Origin: Porphyromonadaceae bacterium UBA7332
Lineage (GTDB): Bacteria; Bacteroidota; Bacteroidia; Bacteroidales; UBA7332
DNA length: 51,940 nucleotides
Assembly: GCA_002471225.1 (NCBI GenBank)
Contig: DKPO01000031.1
Location: 231,099-283,038, forward strand
Direction of reading: 5' to 3'
The notes under the pieces: model-generated
Databases searched by the model: none
Told to the model about the DNA's origin: nothing
The model's input: the letters and a program-made list of their open reading frames with translations, nothing else
Position numbers and translations under genes: made by a program
Shown here: piece after piece, positions 1-9,241 of the stretch
Position numbering within the stretch: the first letter of the stretch is position 1
Layout of the letters: each line of letters begins with the position of its first letter

Positions 1-2069
1 ATCGCCATTTCCTGAGAGAGTCTGTCAAGTAAAATCCCATCTTTGTGCTTCAGATAGATATAAATCAATCTGTAATAAGGTGGATATTTAAATAGTTTTC
101 GCTCAGCCATTTGCTGAGCAAACATTTCTTTGTAGTTATTGGTTACGACTTCGCGTATAACAGGATGTGCGGGATCAGACGTCTGTAATATGACTAATCC
201 ACGTTTGTTTTTACGACCCGCTCTTCCGCTAACTTGTGCCATTAACTGATAGGCTCTTTCATAAGATCTGAAATCCGGGTAATTCATAAGCGTGTCGGCA
301 TTCAGAATACCTACTACACTCACGTTATCAAAATCTAATCCTTTAGATACCATTTGTGTCCCGATTAAAATCTGGGTTTTACCGGTCTGAAATCTTTCAA
401 TGATTTCCTGATAGGCTTTTTTCGATCGGGTTGTATCCATATCCATTCGTTCGACCTTAATATCGGGGAATATCTCCTTGATCTCATCTTCAATCCGCTC
501 AGTTCCATATCCGATCGTTTCGAGAGAATGGTGACCACAAGCCGGGCATATTCGTGTTACCGGTTGTGTATATCCGCAATAATGGCATGTTAACTGTCCT
601 AATCCCTTATGATAGGTCAGACTTACATCGCAGTGCTTGCATTTAGGTACGTAAGCACAGAGAGAGCACTCAACTAATGGGGCAAAACCGCGACGATTCT
701 GAAAAAGAATCACTTGTTCGTTATTCTTGAAAGCTTTATCCATTTCTTCAATCAGTAAAGGAGAGAAACTGGATCGCATACGTTTCTTCTTTTTCAGTTC
801 TTTAATATCGACGGGAAGAATCTCCGGCAATTCGAGTCCTTCATGACGGGATGTTAGTTCAACCAGTCCGTATTTCCCCGATAAAGCATTCATATAAGTT
901 TCAAATGCAGGTGTTGCCGTTCCAAGTAATACTTTCGCATTATATGCTTTGGCTAAGACAATAGCCGCATTGCGGGCATGATAGCGAGGAGCCGGGTCAT
1001 ACTGTTTATATGTGGTTTCGTGTTCCTCATCTACGATTACCAGACCAAGTCGCTGGAAGGGCAGAAAAACGGAGGATCTTACACCTAATATAATATCTAT
1101 ACCTTCATCTTTGAGCAGCTTCATCCAGATTTCAGTACGCTCATTGCCCGAAAACTTAGAGTGATAGATACCGATTCGTTTTCCAAAAACACGTTGCAAA
1201 CGTTCTGTAAGTTGCGTAGTCAGAGCAATCTCTGGCACGAGATACAATACTTGTTTATTCTCCGATAAAGCTTTTTCAATTAACCGGATATAAATTTCGG
1301 TTTTGCCACTTCCTGTAATGCCGAATAGAAGAGTTGTATCTTTACTCTGAAAGCTTGCTTCTATCTCTTGTAGTGCCTGTGTCTGAGGAGCGTTTAGCTG
1401 ATAAGAATCCTGAGTCTCTTTTGTAAATTTGCCTAAGCGGCTGACTTCTTTCTGATATATCTCAAAGATACCTTTATCAACCAAAGTTTTTAAATGCGAT
1501 GAAGTTATTTCTGCCTTTTCGTAAAGCAGTTTCTTGGAAACTTCGGCCGGAGTGTCCTGTATCATGAATTGCGATAAAGCAATATAGCTCATGACTACAT
1601 GTAATTGCTTAGGAGATCTGCCTAAATCTGTGTAAATTTCTTTGAGCCTCTCCTCTTCTTTTCTTGAAAAAGTAAATCTTACATAGTCTTCCTGCTTAGG
1701 TGTATATCCACCTTTTTCGTCTTCTTCATTTTTAAGGGCAGCAGGCATTGCTGCTTTATAAACATCTCCAATCGGGCACAAATAGTAATCTGAAATCCAC
1801 TCCCAGAATTTGATTTGCAAAGGAAATATGATTGGAAAATCATCACAGACACTTAAAATATCTTTTGCATCATACTCTTCGGGTTTGCGATCGTGAACCT
1901 CTACTACTATTCCGGTATAGGTCTTATTCCTGCCAAAAGGTACGACGACTCTGCTCCCTATCTGCGGATAAGGAGAGATAGCATCAGGAAAAGAATATGT
2001 GTAATACTTAGCCATTGGCAAGGGAAGTATCACATCGACAAATCGTTTTTTTTCTGTTGCAAAAAGCAT
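1..2069 (-). CDS. priA: Primosomal protein N' (PriA replication restart helicase), 3' end outside window
   Basis: Superfamily 2 DNA helicase that restarts stalled replication forks by binding the fork and loading the primosome. The frame is open from the ATG at 2069 to the window edge, giving 689 residues; the C-terminus lies outside. Visible parts are an N-terminal DNA-binding domain (GRNKTYTGIVVEV), a Walker A motif in LLFGITGSGKTEIY, a DEEH Walker B box (IVDEEHETTYKQYD), the motif GTATPAFETY, and the paired zinc-binding CxxC motifs between helicase lobes (CSLCAYVPKC, CDVS, CHYC, CPACG). An ATG at 2077 is in another frame. It is the last gene of a minus-strand run, 110 bp after the NlpC/P60 gene. 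The identification is secure; only completeness is unknown. Confidence 0.96.
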   Translation of the reverse strand, partial: MLFATEKKRFVDVILPLPMAKYYTYSFPDAISPYPQIGSRVVVPFGRNKTYTGIVVEVHDRKPEEYDAKDILSVCDDFPIIFPLQIKFWEWISDYYLCPIGDVYKAAMPAALKNEEDEKGGYTPKQEDYVRFTFSRKEEERLKEIYTDLGRSPKQLHVVMSYIALSQFMIQDTPAEVSKKLLYEKAEITSSHLKTLVDKGIFEIYQKEVSRLGKFTKETQDSYQLNAPQTQALQEIEASFQSKDTTLLFGITGSGKTEIYIRLIEKALSENKQVLYLVPEIALTTQLTERLQRVFGKRIGIYHSKFSGNERTEIWMKLLKDEGIDIILGVRSSVFLPFQRLGLVIVDEEHETTYKQYDPAPRYHARNAAIVLAKAYNAKVLLGTATPAFETYMNALSGKYGLVELTSRHEGLELPEILPVDIKELKKKKRMRSSFSPLLIEEMDKAFKNNEQVILFQNRRGFAPLVECSLCAYVPKCKHCDVSLTYHKGLGQLTCHYCGYTQPVTRICPACGHHSLETIGYGTERIEDEIKEIFPDIKVERMDMDTTRSKKAYQEIIERFQTGKTQILIGTQMVSKGLDFDNVSVVGILNADTLMNYPDFRSYERAYQLMAQVSGRAGRKNKRGLVILQTSDPAHPVIREVVTNNYKEMFAQQMAERKLFKYPPYYRLIYIYLKHKDGILLDRLSQEMA

Positions 2070-2091
2070 TTATTCATTTTGTTTTATTGCA

Positions 2092-2143
2092 ACACAAGCA
2101 ACATAACTATAGAGTCGAAGAATCGATAGTATGTTGCTTGTGT
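2092..2143 (-). terminator. Hairpin between the NlpC/P60 gene and priA
   Basis: Perfect 14-bp inverted repeat ACACAAGCAACATA (2092-2105) and TATGTTGCTTGTGT (2130-2143), with further pairing in the loop. It fills the 110-bp gap between two co-oriented minus-strand genes, so it could end or attenuate the upstream operon. There is no strong U-tract on either side, so factor-independent termination is unproven. Confidence 0.5.
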
Positions 2144-2179
2144 ATTGTTTCTAATCAGAAACTACTTAAGTGCAGTTTC

Positions 2180-2971
2180 TTATATTTTTGAGATATAGCG
2201 TCTGATACCTGCTAACTGGTAGTGTTTATAAGATGTGATTTTAGAAAGAATATTGCCATTCTCATCCAAGTCATCAATATGCACATAACCGGAAGCATGA
2301 AGGACCTTTAGAGGCTCGACATAAATACCGACATGTTTAACTTTTTCATCAGCTGTTGCAAAAAATATCAGATCTCCTGTTTTTGCATCACTCAGAGAAT
2401 GAATTGCAAGCCCGTGTTGTATTTGCTGACGTGCATCACGTGGTATATTAACCCCTTCCATGCGATATGCAACTTGTGTTAACCCTGAACAATCAATACC
2501 CAAGATTGATTTTCCACCCCATTGATAGGGCGCATTAAGTAATCTTCTGGCAATATGCATTAATCCTGTAACACTTTTCTCTGTAGGGGCTGCAGCAACC
2601 GAAGAAAGAGAGATAGAGAAGACTTTGTCAGCCATTTTGAAGCTCTCGGTTGATCGATCGTAGTCACGAATGAATGAACCCATCGGAAGATAAATATTTT
2701 CTCCATCGATACGGGCCTGAGTTAAAGGTTCGGATACGAAACTTAAAGGAGCCTGCAATAAATGTGTAAACTCCAGTTGATCAATCGTTGTAATCATTTT
2801 TTTATCGACCCATCCTTCATAATTATCAGCGACATTGCGGATGCAGACCCATCTTTCAGCTTTTTCGATAATATAAAATAATTCGCCAAAAAGAATTTGT
2901 GTCAGCTGCTCTGCTCCTTCGTCTGCTGCGGAACGAAGTGGTAAGAGAGGGTTAAGATTAATAGCAAACAT
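2180..2971 (-). CDS. NlpC/P60 (C40) peptidoglycan peptidase with SH3-like N-terminal domains
   Basis: Cysteine peptidase expected to cleave D-glutamyl-diamino acid bonds in murein peptides, as in YkfC-type recycling enzymes. Of 263 residues, about 1-125 look like bacterial SH3-type domains (for example ERWVCIRNVADNYEGWVDKK) and about 135-250 form the NlpC/P60 domain. The likely catalytic triad is C161 (GIDCSG), H213 (KHVGIY) and H225 (VLHASG). No signal peptide is visible, which suggests cytoplasmic action on imported muropeptides. It lies 7 bp downstream of mutL, so the two are probably co-transcribed. The family call is firm; the exact substrate is inferred. Confidence 0.9.
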   Translation of the reverse strand: MFAINLNPLLPLRSAADEGAEQLTQILFGELFYIIEKAERWVCIRNVADNYEGWVDKKMITTIDQLEFTHLLQAPLSFVSEPLTQARIDGENIYLPMGSFIRDYDRSTESFKMADKVFSISLSSVAAAPTEKSVTGLMHIARRLLNAPYQWGGKSILGIDCSGLTQVAYRMEGVNIPRDARQQIQHGLAIHSLSDAKTGDLIFFATADEKVKHVGIYVEPLKVLHASGYVHIDDLDENGNILSKITSYKHYQLAGIRRYISKI

Positions 2972-2978
2972 ATATTTT

Positions 2979-4898
2979 TTAATTAAATTTTTTGTCTATT
3001 TCGTTGTTCTCAATAACGACTATGATCTTTTTCCCATCCGGAGCATAATTCGGTGTAGCGCATGCAAATAAACGATCTACCAGCGACTGCATTTCTTCCT
3101 GAGTAAGTATTTTACCGTAAGGAATGGCAGTGGATTCGGCAAAAGATAAAGCAAGTTGTTTTTGAATCTCATCCTGAGGTTCTCCTATCTTTTCCTGAGC
3201 AGTGTGCACAAGGTTGATAAGTGTATCCTTGACTTTACTACGTTTAATATCACCAGGAATCCCATTTATAGAGAAGCTGTTTCCTCCTAAATCGGATAAA
3301 TCGAATCCTAAATGATATAATTCTTCGATTATTTCCGGAATAAAAGCAGCCTCAGATGCAGTAAACTCAATTACCTCGGGAAAAAGAACACGTTGAGAAC
3401 TGGTTTGTTGAGATGTTATTTTTTCCAGATTCTCAATAAAAGAAACAAGTGTATGAGCTCTGTGCTGATCAATCAGCATTAGACCAGAAGCTACACTTGT
3501 AGCAATATATTTGCCATTTAATTGCATCAATCCGCCTACATAATTGGGTACAGTATCCTCTTCAAACTCTATGCTGTTTTGAATTTCCTGCTCATTCGAA
3601 GCAGATATTAAGAAGGAATCATTATATTCCTCGTCATCCTCTTCTTCAATAGCAGATTTAAACACTCTGGATTCTTGTCCGATCGGTTCTTTCTCCGGAT
3701 AAACTGATTGCCAGTTTTTCGGAGAAGGAGATGACGGATAATTGTTTCCGAAACCTGTATTAGGAGCAATACCTCCTCCCGATGAAGTAAAAGGATTATA
3801 ATCCGCATTGAAAGTAACTTTTGGAGGTTCAATAGAAACATCCTGGTTAAAAACAGGAATATCAACTGCCCCTTCCATATCAAAATCAATAGACGGAACT
3901 GCACTGAATTTTCCAAAAGCTTCTTTTACTGCTGCCAGTAAAATCTGATAGATAACGACTTCATCCTCAAATTTAATTTCAGTTTTTGTGGGATGAATAT
4001 TCACATCAATAGCTGAAGGATCTACTGTCAGATACAAAAAATAATTAGGCATTTCGCCATTTCCTAACAAAGGCTCATAACATTGTGTTACCGCTTTATG
4101 AAAGTAAGGATGGCGCATATATCTTCCATTAACAAAAAAGTATTGCAATGGGTTCTTTTTGCGGGCAGATTCGGGTTTGCCAATGAATCCTGTGATTTTT
4201 ACAACAGATGTTTCTACATCTACTGGTAAAAGCTGTTGATTCAATGATTTGCCAAAAGTGTTAACTATTCTCTGACGAAGTCCTGAGGCAGGAAGATTAA
4301 AGACTTCTGTATCATTTTGTTTTAGAATGAAAGATACATCCGTATTAACTAATGCGATACGCTCAAATTCCTGTATAATGTTGCTAAGTTCTGTTTGGTT
4401 GGATTTTAGGAACTTACGGCGAGCCGGAACATTGAAAAAGATATTCTTAATTTGGAAATTACTGCCTGTCGGACATGATACCGGTTCAGTCATCTCAATG
4501 GTTGAGCCTGAAATGTGTACTTCAGTACCCAGTTCGTCTTCAGCTCTGCGTGTGCGAAGTTCAACCTGAGCAATCGCAGCAATTGAAGCAAGAGCCTCTC
4601 CACGAAATCCCATTGTTTGCAAGGCGAATAAATCTGCAGATTTAGTGATTTTTGATGTAGCATGTCTTTCAAATGCCATACGAGCATCTGTTGCACTCAT
4701 ACCGCAACCATTGTCGATTACCTGAATCAGTGTTCTGCCGGCATCTTTGACTTGAACCTGAATCTTAGTTGCTTTAGCATCGACTGCGTTTTCAACCAGC
4801 TCTTTAATGACAGAAGCTGGTCTCTGAATTACTTCACCCGCAGCAATTTGATTGGCAACGGCATCTGAAAGAAGATGTATAATATCACTCATATTCAA
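2979..4898 (-). CDS. mutL: DNA mismatch repair protein MutL
   Basis: GHKL-family ATPase that links mismatch recognition by MutS to strand removal. The 639-residue length is normal. ATPase motifs are clear near the N-terminus: the ELVENAVDA helix, DNGCGM and GFRGEAL, followed by the transducer domain with VNGRYMRHP and IDVNIHPTKTEIKF. A variable linker (about 340-450) precedes the C-terminal dimerisation domain. The usual endonuclease signature DQHAxxExxxxE appears as DQHRAHTLVSFIE starting at D477, so several metal-site positions are changed. A large hairpin separates it from the upstream envelope genes, suggesting that it begins its own transcript. Confidence 0.97.
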   Translation of the reverse strand: MNMSDIIHLLSDAVANQIAAGEVIQRPASVIKELVENAVDAKATKIQVQVKDAGRTLIQVIDNGCGMSATDARMAFERHATSKITKSADLFALQTMGFRGEALASIAAIAQVELRTRRAEDELGTEVHISGSTIEMTEPVSCPTGSNFQIKNIFFNVPARRKFLKSNQTELSNIIQEFERIALVNTDVSFILKQNDTEVFNLPASGLRQRIVNTFGKSLNQQLLPVDVETSVVKITGFIGKPESARKKNPLQYFFVNGRYMRHPYFHKAVTQCYEPLLGNGEMPNYFLYLTVDPSAIDVNIHPTKTEIKFEDEVVIYQILLAAVKEAFGKFSAVPSIDFDMEGAVDIPVFNQDVSIEPPKVTFNADYNPFTSSGGGIAPNTGFGNNYPSSPSPKNWQSVYPEKEPIGQESRVFKSAIEEEDDEEYNDSFLISASNEQEIQNSIEFEEDTVPNYVGGLMQLNGKYIATSVASGLMLIDQHRAHTLVSFIENLEKITSQQTSSQRVLFPEVIEFTASEAAFIPEIIEELYHLGFDLSDLGGNSFSINGIPGDIKRSKVKDTLINLVHTAQEKIGEPQDEIQKQLALSFAESTAIPYGKILTQEEMQSLVDRLFACATPNYAPDGKKIIVVIENNEIDKKFN

Positions 4899-4950
4899 CC
4901 TCTTTTAAGCGTTCGGTTTTTAGATTTAACTATATCTTTTATAACTACAA

Positions 4951-5000
4951 GAAAGCACAAAGTTGCAAAGAATAATTTGACTTTACAACTTTGTGCTTTC
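4951..5000 (-). terminator. Long hairpin between the envelope operon and mutL
   Basis: Arms 4951-4970 and 4981-5000 pair at 19 of 20 positions around a 10-nt loop; the arms begin GAAAGCACAAAGTTG and end CAACTTTGTGCTTTC. It sits between the stop of the 100-residue membrane protein gene and the start of mutL, both on the minus strand, where a terminator is expected. It is followed on that strand by a T-rich stretch. Confidence 0.7.
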
Positions 5001-5021
5001 GAATATTGTCTTTTCCTATAA

Positions 5022-5324
5022 CTAATTATTGAAATAAAGAACATACATCAACAGAAGTAAACCTGCAAGAATAACGGCTAAGCGAATATTCGTTGAAGAG
5101 CTGTACTTGTGAGGATTTTCCTCTTTCCTTTGCATGTGATGCAGATCGTTACGGAAGGCTCCTTTCAAGTCTGCTTTGTATTCAGACTCATCAATCTCCA
5201 TACCTATTTCTCTCTTTACTTTCTGGATTCGTTTGTCTAACTCTTCCTTCTTGGGATCGAAATAAATCGGTTTGTGATTAAAACCTCTAGGTTTCTTTTG
5301 ATTGTAAAAGAAAAAAAGTCCCAT
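5022..5324 (-). CDS. Small tail-anchored membrane protein, function unknown
   Basis: A 100-residue protein that I do not recognise beyond its position. It has a basic, charged N-terminal two thirds with coiled-coil-like content (KKEELDKRIQKVKREIGMEID), a hydrophilic linker, and one C-terminal membrane helix (LAVILAGLLLLMYVLYF) ending in three residues. The charged region is therefore probably cytoplasmic. It starts 20 bp after the OstA-like gene on the same strand and is probably its operon partner. Coding status is supported by the ordered charged/hydrophobic layout and gene spacing. No function is assigned. Confidence 0.75.
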   Translation of the reverse strand: MGLFFFYNQKKPRGFNHKPIYFDPKKEELDKRIQKVKREIGMEIDESEYKADLKGAFRNDLHHMQRKEENPHKYSSSTNIRLAVILAGLLLLMYVLYFNN

Positions 5325-5344
5325 AATTATTCTGTTTTTCGTAA

Positions 5345-6961
5345 TTATTTCTTTTGTGACCGGCGAATATGTTTTACCGGAGCATCTTCCTGCTTTCTGG
5401 TTACTTCACGGAAAATATCGTATCTGTCTACCGGACGAAGATAATCATACCAGCGGAAATCGTTCAGGAAATACTGATTTTTTTTCAGCATATGTAAAGG
5501 TACCAATTGTCCTTTTGGCGAAGGCCAGAGAACAACTTTCTCTAATTCTTTTTGTTTGAGGTTAGCCTTCAGGTATGAAGCTTCCCCGCTATATTGCCCG
5601 GTAATAACGCCATCGGATTCAAGCGGATAGAATTTTAATAATACATTTCCACTTACTAATACCGTTTTGAGATCACCTTCTTTGAAATAACCTTTAATAT
5701 CTTTTCCGGATATCTGATTAAAATATGAAGAGTCTATATGTTCGGCAATAAATCCGAAGTTTTTTATATGTGCCCAGTCTATTGTGCTGTCATTCATATA
5801 AGTAAGAATTGAGTCTCCAAAAACCTGATAGTTTTCATTCCAGAGAATAGGGTCGTCCATCATTTTCATAAGCGTATCCCGGGATGTGAAAATCGCTTTT
5901 CCTGCAACAGCCTGAGATTGTTCAGAGAACATTCTTACTCGTTTGATAGCTTCCATTATTCTGAAAGTCGAATCCGGATAAGTCATTAATGTATCTGCTG
6001 CCAGATAGAGTGTATCCGGTCTTGAATAATCCATTAACCAGGATGAGTCAGTTACAAATGCATGCTCCGAAATTTCATTGTAATAGCCATATTGACCATA
6101 TAATGTCATTTTTTTGACAGTATCAGTAACTTCTACATTCGTAAATCCTTCACCAAATCCGGTATTCCGGTTATAGAATAAAGTATCTGCCGTAAGGACT
6201 CTCTCGCCGCTTACAACAGAAGAGCGGTCATACAGAGTTGCAACATCAGCCAATGTATTATACCATCCTCTCGAAGAATATATCGTATTACTATCGGAGA
6301 TAATGGTTGAAGGTCCTATAATGTCAGCAATACGGGTATTGGTATCATAATCGAGTGTATCTGAATACAATGTGTATTTTTCATTGATAAGTTTTACGTT
6401 ATCATTGAAACGTGCCATTTTTGTATCCGGAGAATACTGTCCGTAGTATGAAGTTAATTCATTTTCCGGATCTGTCAATACCCCTCCCTCAAAATAATAA
6501 CCAACATTAACCATACGGTCGTAATTCAGGCTGTCTGTTAAGAGAGTTACATCTCTGTTTTCCATTTTTACATTATAGCGTAATTCAGCCAAACGAGATG
6601 TTCCGTTATATCTTAAGAAATCAGAGAATACAAACAGGGTATCCCCTTGCTCCATTCGTACATTACCAAATGCATCAAGTGAGTTATTTGCTTCATAGAA
6701 GTACGCTGAATCGCAAAACATATACATTCCTTCCTGGCGAAAACGTACATCTCCACGTAATACCTGAGCATCTCCGGTAACTAGTTTGTCGAAGGATAAT
6801 TTATTGGCATGTTCAAGAATTACTTTTTGAACTTTTCCATCCTCCGGAGTTGTTGTCTGTGGTTGAGTGTTTTGAGCATACAGACAAAAAACGAACAAAC
6901 ATAGAGCGCTCGAAAGCACTCTATATCTATTCGTTAGTATCCATCTATTTTGTTTGAACAT
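5345..6961 (-). CDS. OstA/LptA-like envelope protein
   Basis: A 538-residue secreted protein with a hydrophobic signal segment (SSALCLFVFCLYAQ) and a body of many short beta-strand units carrying the LptA/OstA repeat pattern, for example LRGDVRFRQEGMYMFCDSAYF and LDAFGNVRMEQGDTLFVFSD. LptA-type folds bridge the periplasm and carry lipopolysaccharide to the outer membrane. The Bacteroidota OstA-like proteins are long versions, and a role in LPS transport or outer-membrane assembly is inferred from that family and from the adjacent SurA-like chaperone genes. It lies 5 bp downstream of the double-parvulin SurA-like gene, so the two are almost certainly in one operon. Confidence 0.85.
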   Translation of the reverse strand: MFKQNRWILTNRYRVLSSALCLFVFCLYAQNTQPQTTTPEDGKVQKVILEHANKLSFDKLVTGDAQVLRGDVRFRQEGMYMFCDSAYFYEANNSLDAFGNVRMEQGDTLFVFSDFLRYNGTSRLAELRYNVKMENRDVTLLTDSLNYDRMVNVGYYFEGGVLTDPENELTSYYGQYSPDTKMARFNDNVKLINEKYTLYSDTLDYDTNTRIADIIGPSTIISDSNTIYSSRGWYNTLADVATLYDRSSVVSGERVLTADTLFYNRNTGFGEGFTNVEVTDTVKKMTLYGQYGYYNEISEHAFVTDSSWLMDYSRPDTLYLAADTLMTYPDSTFRIMEAIKRVRMFSEQSQAVAGKAIFTSRDTLMKMMDDPILWNENYQVFGDSILTYMNDSTIDWAHIKNFGFIAEHIDSSYFNQISGKDIKGYFKEGDLKTVLVSGNVLLKFYPLESDGVITGQYSGEASYLKANLKQKELEKVVLWPSPKGQLVPLHMLKKNQYFLNDFRWYDYLRPVDRYDIFREVTRKQEDAPVKHIRRSQKK

Positions 6962-6966
6962 AGAAT

Positions 6967-8322
6967 CTATTGTTTAATCCATCCCGGATATTGGAAATCA
7001 CAGTTTTGATAACCATCACGAATACGGATATATGTATCATGTTGTTTTTTGCGAATCCATTTTTCCAAAATATCTCCACGACGAGAATCTTCAACAATGG
7101 CTTTTAGTGCCTGATAATCTTCTGCCATGTTTGCTTTATGTCCTTCTGTTCTGTTTTTCAATTTAACAATAACAGTAACTTCTTTTTGTTTAGCATTGAT
7201 CATCGTAATCGGTTTAGAAATCTCACCGTTCTGAAGATCATTTACGACTTTAGCAATTTCCTGAGGAAGATCCTGCATTTCAAATTTGGAAGTACCGGTC
7301 TTTGGATTTACTAAAAGTCCCTGACTGTTACGAGTGTCTTTATCCTGAGATATATATTGGGCCGCTTCTTCAAAAGAGAATTTACCATCTACGATATCCG
7401 TACGGATTGAATCCAGACGATTAATTGATTGTAAGATCGCTTCATCAGAAACTTTTGGCTTAAGCAAGATGTGGCGAACGTTGATACGGTCTCCGCGTTT
7501 CTCAATTAATTGGATAATATGATAACCGAATTCAGATTCGACGATTTTAGAAACACGTTTAGGATCTGTCAGATTGAAAGCAACATTTGCAAATTCAGGC
7601 ACGAGTTGTCCTTTACCCATAAATCCAAGTTCGCCACCTTTTGGTGCTGATCCCGGATCTTCCGAATAAAGAAGAGCTAATGTTGAAAAAGAAGATGATC
7701 CTTCGTTCACTCTGTTTGTATAGTCTCTTAATCGTTCTTTAATTTTATCGATTTCCTCTTGAGGGACTTTAGGTTCCAGCTGAACAATCTGCACTTCTAC
7801 CTGAGTAGGAATAAAAGGAATACTGTCATCAGGCAGTTTACTAAAGAATCGTCTAACCTCTGCAGGCGTAATTTTAATGTTCCCAACAAGTTTACGCTGA
7901 ACTTCCTGAACGACAGACTGGTCGCGTACCATATCTTTCATCTCTTCTCTGATCTGAGCATATGGTTTTCCAAAATATTCTTCTAATTTATCTTTTCCAC
8001 CAGCTTCAGTTGTAAAATACGCCATACGTCGTTCAACTTCACCTAAGACCTGAGTTTCAGGAACATTGATACTATCTAAAGATGCTTGGTGAAGAAACAG
8101 TTTTTGCAAAGCAATTTGCTCCGGAATCACACAATACGGGTCTCCTTTAATTTCTTCTCGCTCATAAAGCATACGCAAGCGTTGTTCCTCAATCTGTGAT
8201 TTAAGAATAGCTTGATCTCCAACAACCCACACAACTTCATCAATTACATTTTGTTGTGCTTTAACGTTTCCGATGCACAATGAAAGTATCATGGAAAACG
8301 ATAGAAAGATCTTTTTATACAT
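6967..8322 (-). CDS. surA: SurA-like periplasmic chaperone/peptidyl-prolyl isomerase with two parvulin domains
   Basis: Periplasmic folding helper for outer-membrane proteins. The 451 residues begin with a cleavable signal peptide (LSFSMILSLCIGNVKAQ), then a SurA N-terminal helical domain (about 25-170) and two PpiC/parvulin domains. The first (about 175-270) contains YSEDPGSAPKGGELGFMGKGQ and FGYHIIQL; the second (about 280-385) contains VRHILLKP and ISQDKDTRNSQGLL. The domain order and length match SurA. The gene sits between a SurA-like lipoprotein and the OstA-like gene, consistent with an outer-membrane biogenesis operon. The gene symbol is by domain architecture; the exact orthologue is not proven. 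Confidence 0.9.
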   Translation of the reverse strand: MYKKIFLSFSMILSLCIGNVKAQQNVIDEVVWVVGDQAILKSQIEEQRLRMLYEREEIKGDPYCVIPEQIALQKLFLHQASLDSINVPETQVLGEVERRMAYFTTEAGGKDKLEEYFGKPYAQIREEMKDMVRDQSVVQEVQRKLVGNIKITPAEVRRFFSKLPDDSIPFIPTQVEVQIVQLEPKVPQEEIDKIKERLRDYTNRVNEGSSSFSTLALLYSEDPGSAPKGGELGFMGKGQLVPEFANVAFNLTDPKRVSKIVESEFGYHIIQLIEKRGDRINVRHILLKPKVSDEAILQSINRLDSIRTDIVDGKFSFEEAAQYISQDKDTRNSQGLLVNPKTGTSKFEMQDLPQEIAKVVNDLQNGEISKPITMINAKQKEVTVIVKLKNRTEGHKANMAEDYQALKAIVEDSRRGDILEKWIRKKQHDTYIRIRDGYQNCDFQYPGWIKQ

Positions 8323-8350
8323 TATACTCCTTTATATTTGAAAGTGAATA

Positions 8351-9190
8351 TTAATTTTTTCGTTCGTAAAAGTACTCTATCTTTTTATTTGATAAAGCTT
8401 TATCGTAAAGTTCTTTTTGCTGCGAAGATAATAATTCTGTCGCTTTTATCTTCAAAAGTAGTTCTTTGATCTGATTTTCGGCATAATCCAGTGGCATTTC
8501 GTCACCTTTTTGGCGGGAATCACTAATATTATAGAAGTAAATAAACTCATCGTCACTTACTTCGCCCGGCTTGTTTGTGTTGAACTTACTTTGAGAGGGT
8601 AAATACTCATTTAAGTCTTCTTCACTTACCCAGTTATCTCCTGTGTACTTATAGGCGATACTCTGTTTTATGGTGAATTTTTCAATTTTTTCAAGATTCT
8701 CCGATGTGATTTTCTTCATCCAACCCCTTAAAGACGCAACGTTAGGTGTTGTCTTTCGGACTTTTAAGAACAAACCTTTATATAAAGGCTCTTCTAAAAT
8801 CAACTCTTTCTGATGTGCGTTATAATAATTCTGAATATCGCTTTCAGATAATTCATCTGCAACACGCTCATTCACAAGTAACATACGATATCGATGGATA
8901 ATAAGATCCTGTTTGTATTCCTGAGCTTTACGTTCGATATCGGCAAGGTCAGGAACATTCTTGGTTGCAACATCATAAAGGAGTTCATTGTCGATCCATT
9001 TTCGTATAAATTCTTCAGCCAGTCGCGCACTATCTTCCGAAGGTATGCCATCCGGCAAAAAGCTTTCAAGCTCAGCACGAGTTAAAAAATCATCTCCTAC
9101 CCGTACAATTTCATCTCCGGATATAATTGATCCCTTTTTGCAGGATGCTAAAAGAAGCAATAGAAGACAAAATGATATGATTTTTCTCAT
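8351..9190 (-). CDS. SurA-related lipoprotein without a recognisable parvulin domain
   Basis: A 279-residue lipoprotein: signal sequence ending in the lipobox LASC with the acylated cysteine at position 17. The segment after it (IVRVGDDFLTRAELESFLP and FIRKWIDNELLYDVA) has the pattern of a SurA/PrsA N-terminal helical domain. I cannot find a parvulin signature such as HILL or GG.LG, so enzymatic isomerase activity is unlikely and a holdase role is more plausible. It is the middle gene of three consecutive SurA-related genes on the minus strand, with a 28-bp gap to the next. Annotation pipelines often call such proteins peptidyl-prolyl isomerases from weak N-terminal similarity. Confidence 0.75.
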   Translation of the reverse strand: MRKIISFCLLLLLLASCKKGSIISGDEIVRVGDDFLTRAELESFLPDGIPSEDSARLAEEFIRKWIDNELLYDVATKNVPDLADIERKAQEYKQDLIIHRYRMLLVNERVADELSESDIQNYYNAHQKELILEEPLYKGLFLKVRKTTPNVASLRGWMKKITSENLEKIEKFTIKQSIAYKYTGDNWVSEEDLNEYLPSQSKFNTNKPGEVSDDEFIYFYNISDSRQKGDEMPLDYAENQIKELLLKIKATELLSSQQKELYDKALSNKKIEYFYERKN

Positions 9191-9241
9191 TTGTTATCAA
9201 GAATTTATTTAGCCGTTAAAATTACATTTTTCACTAACAGA

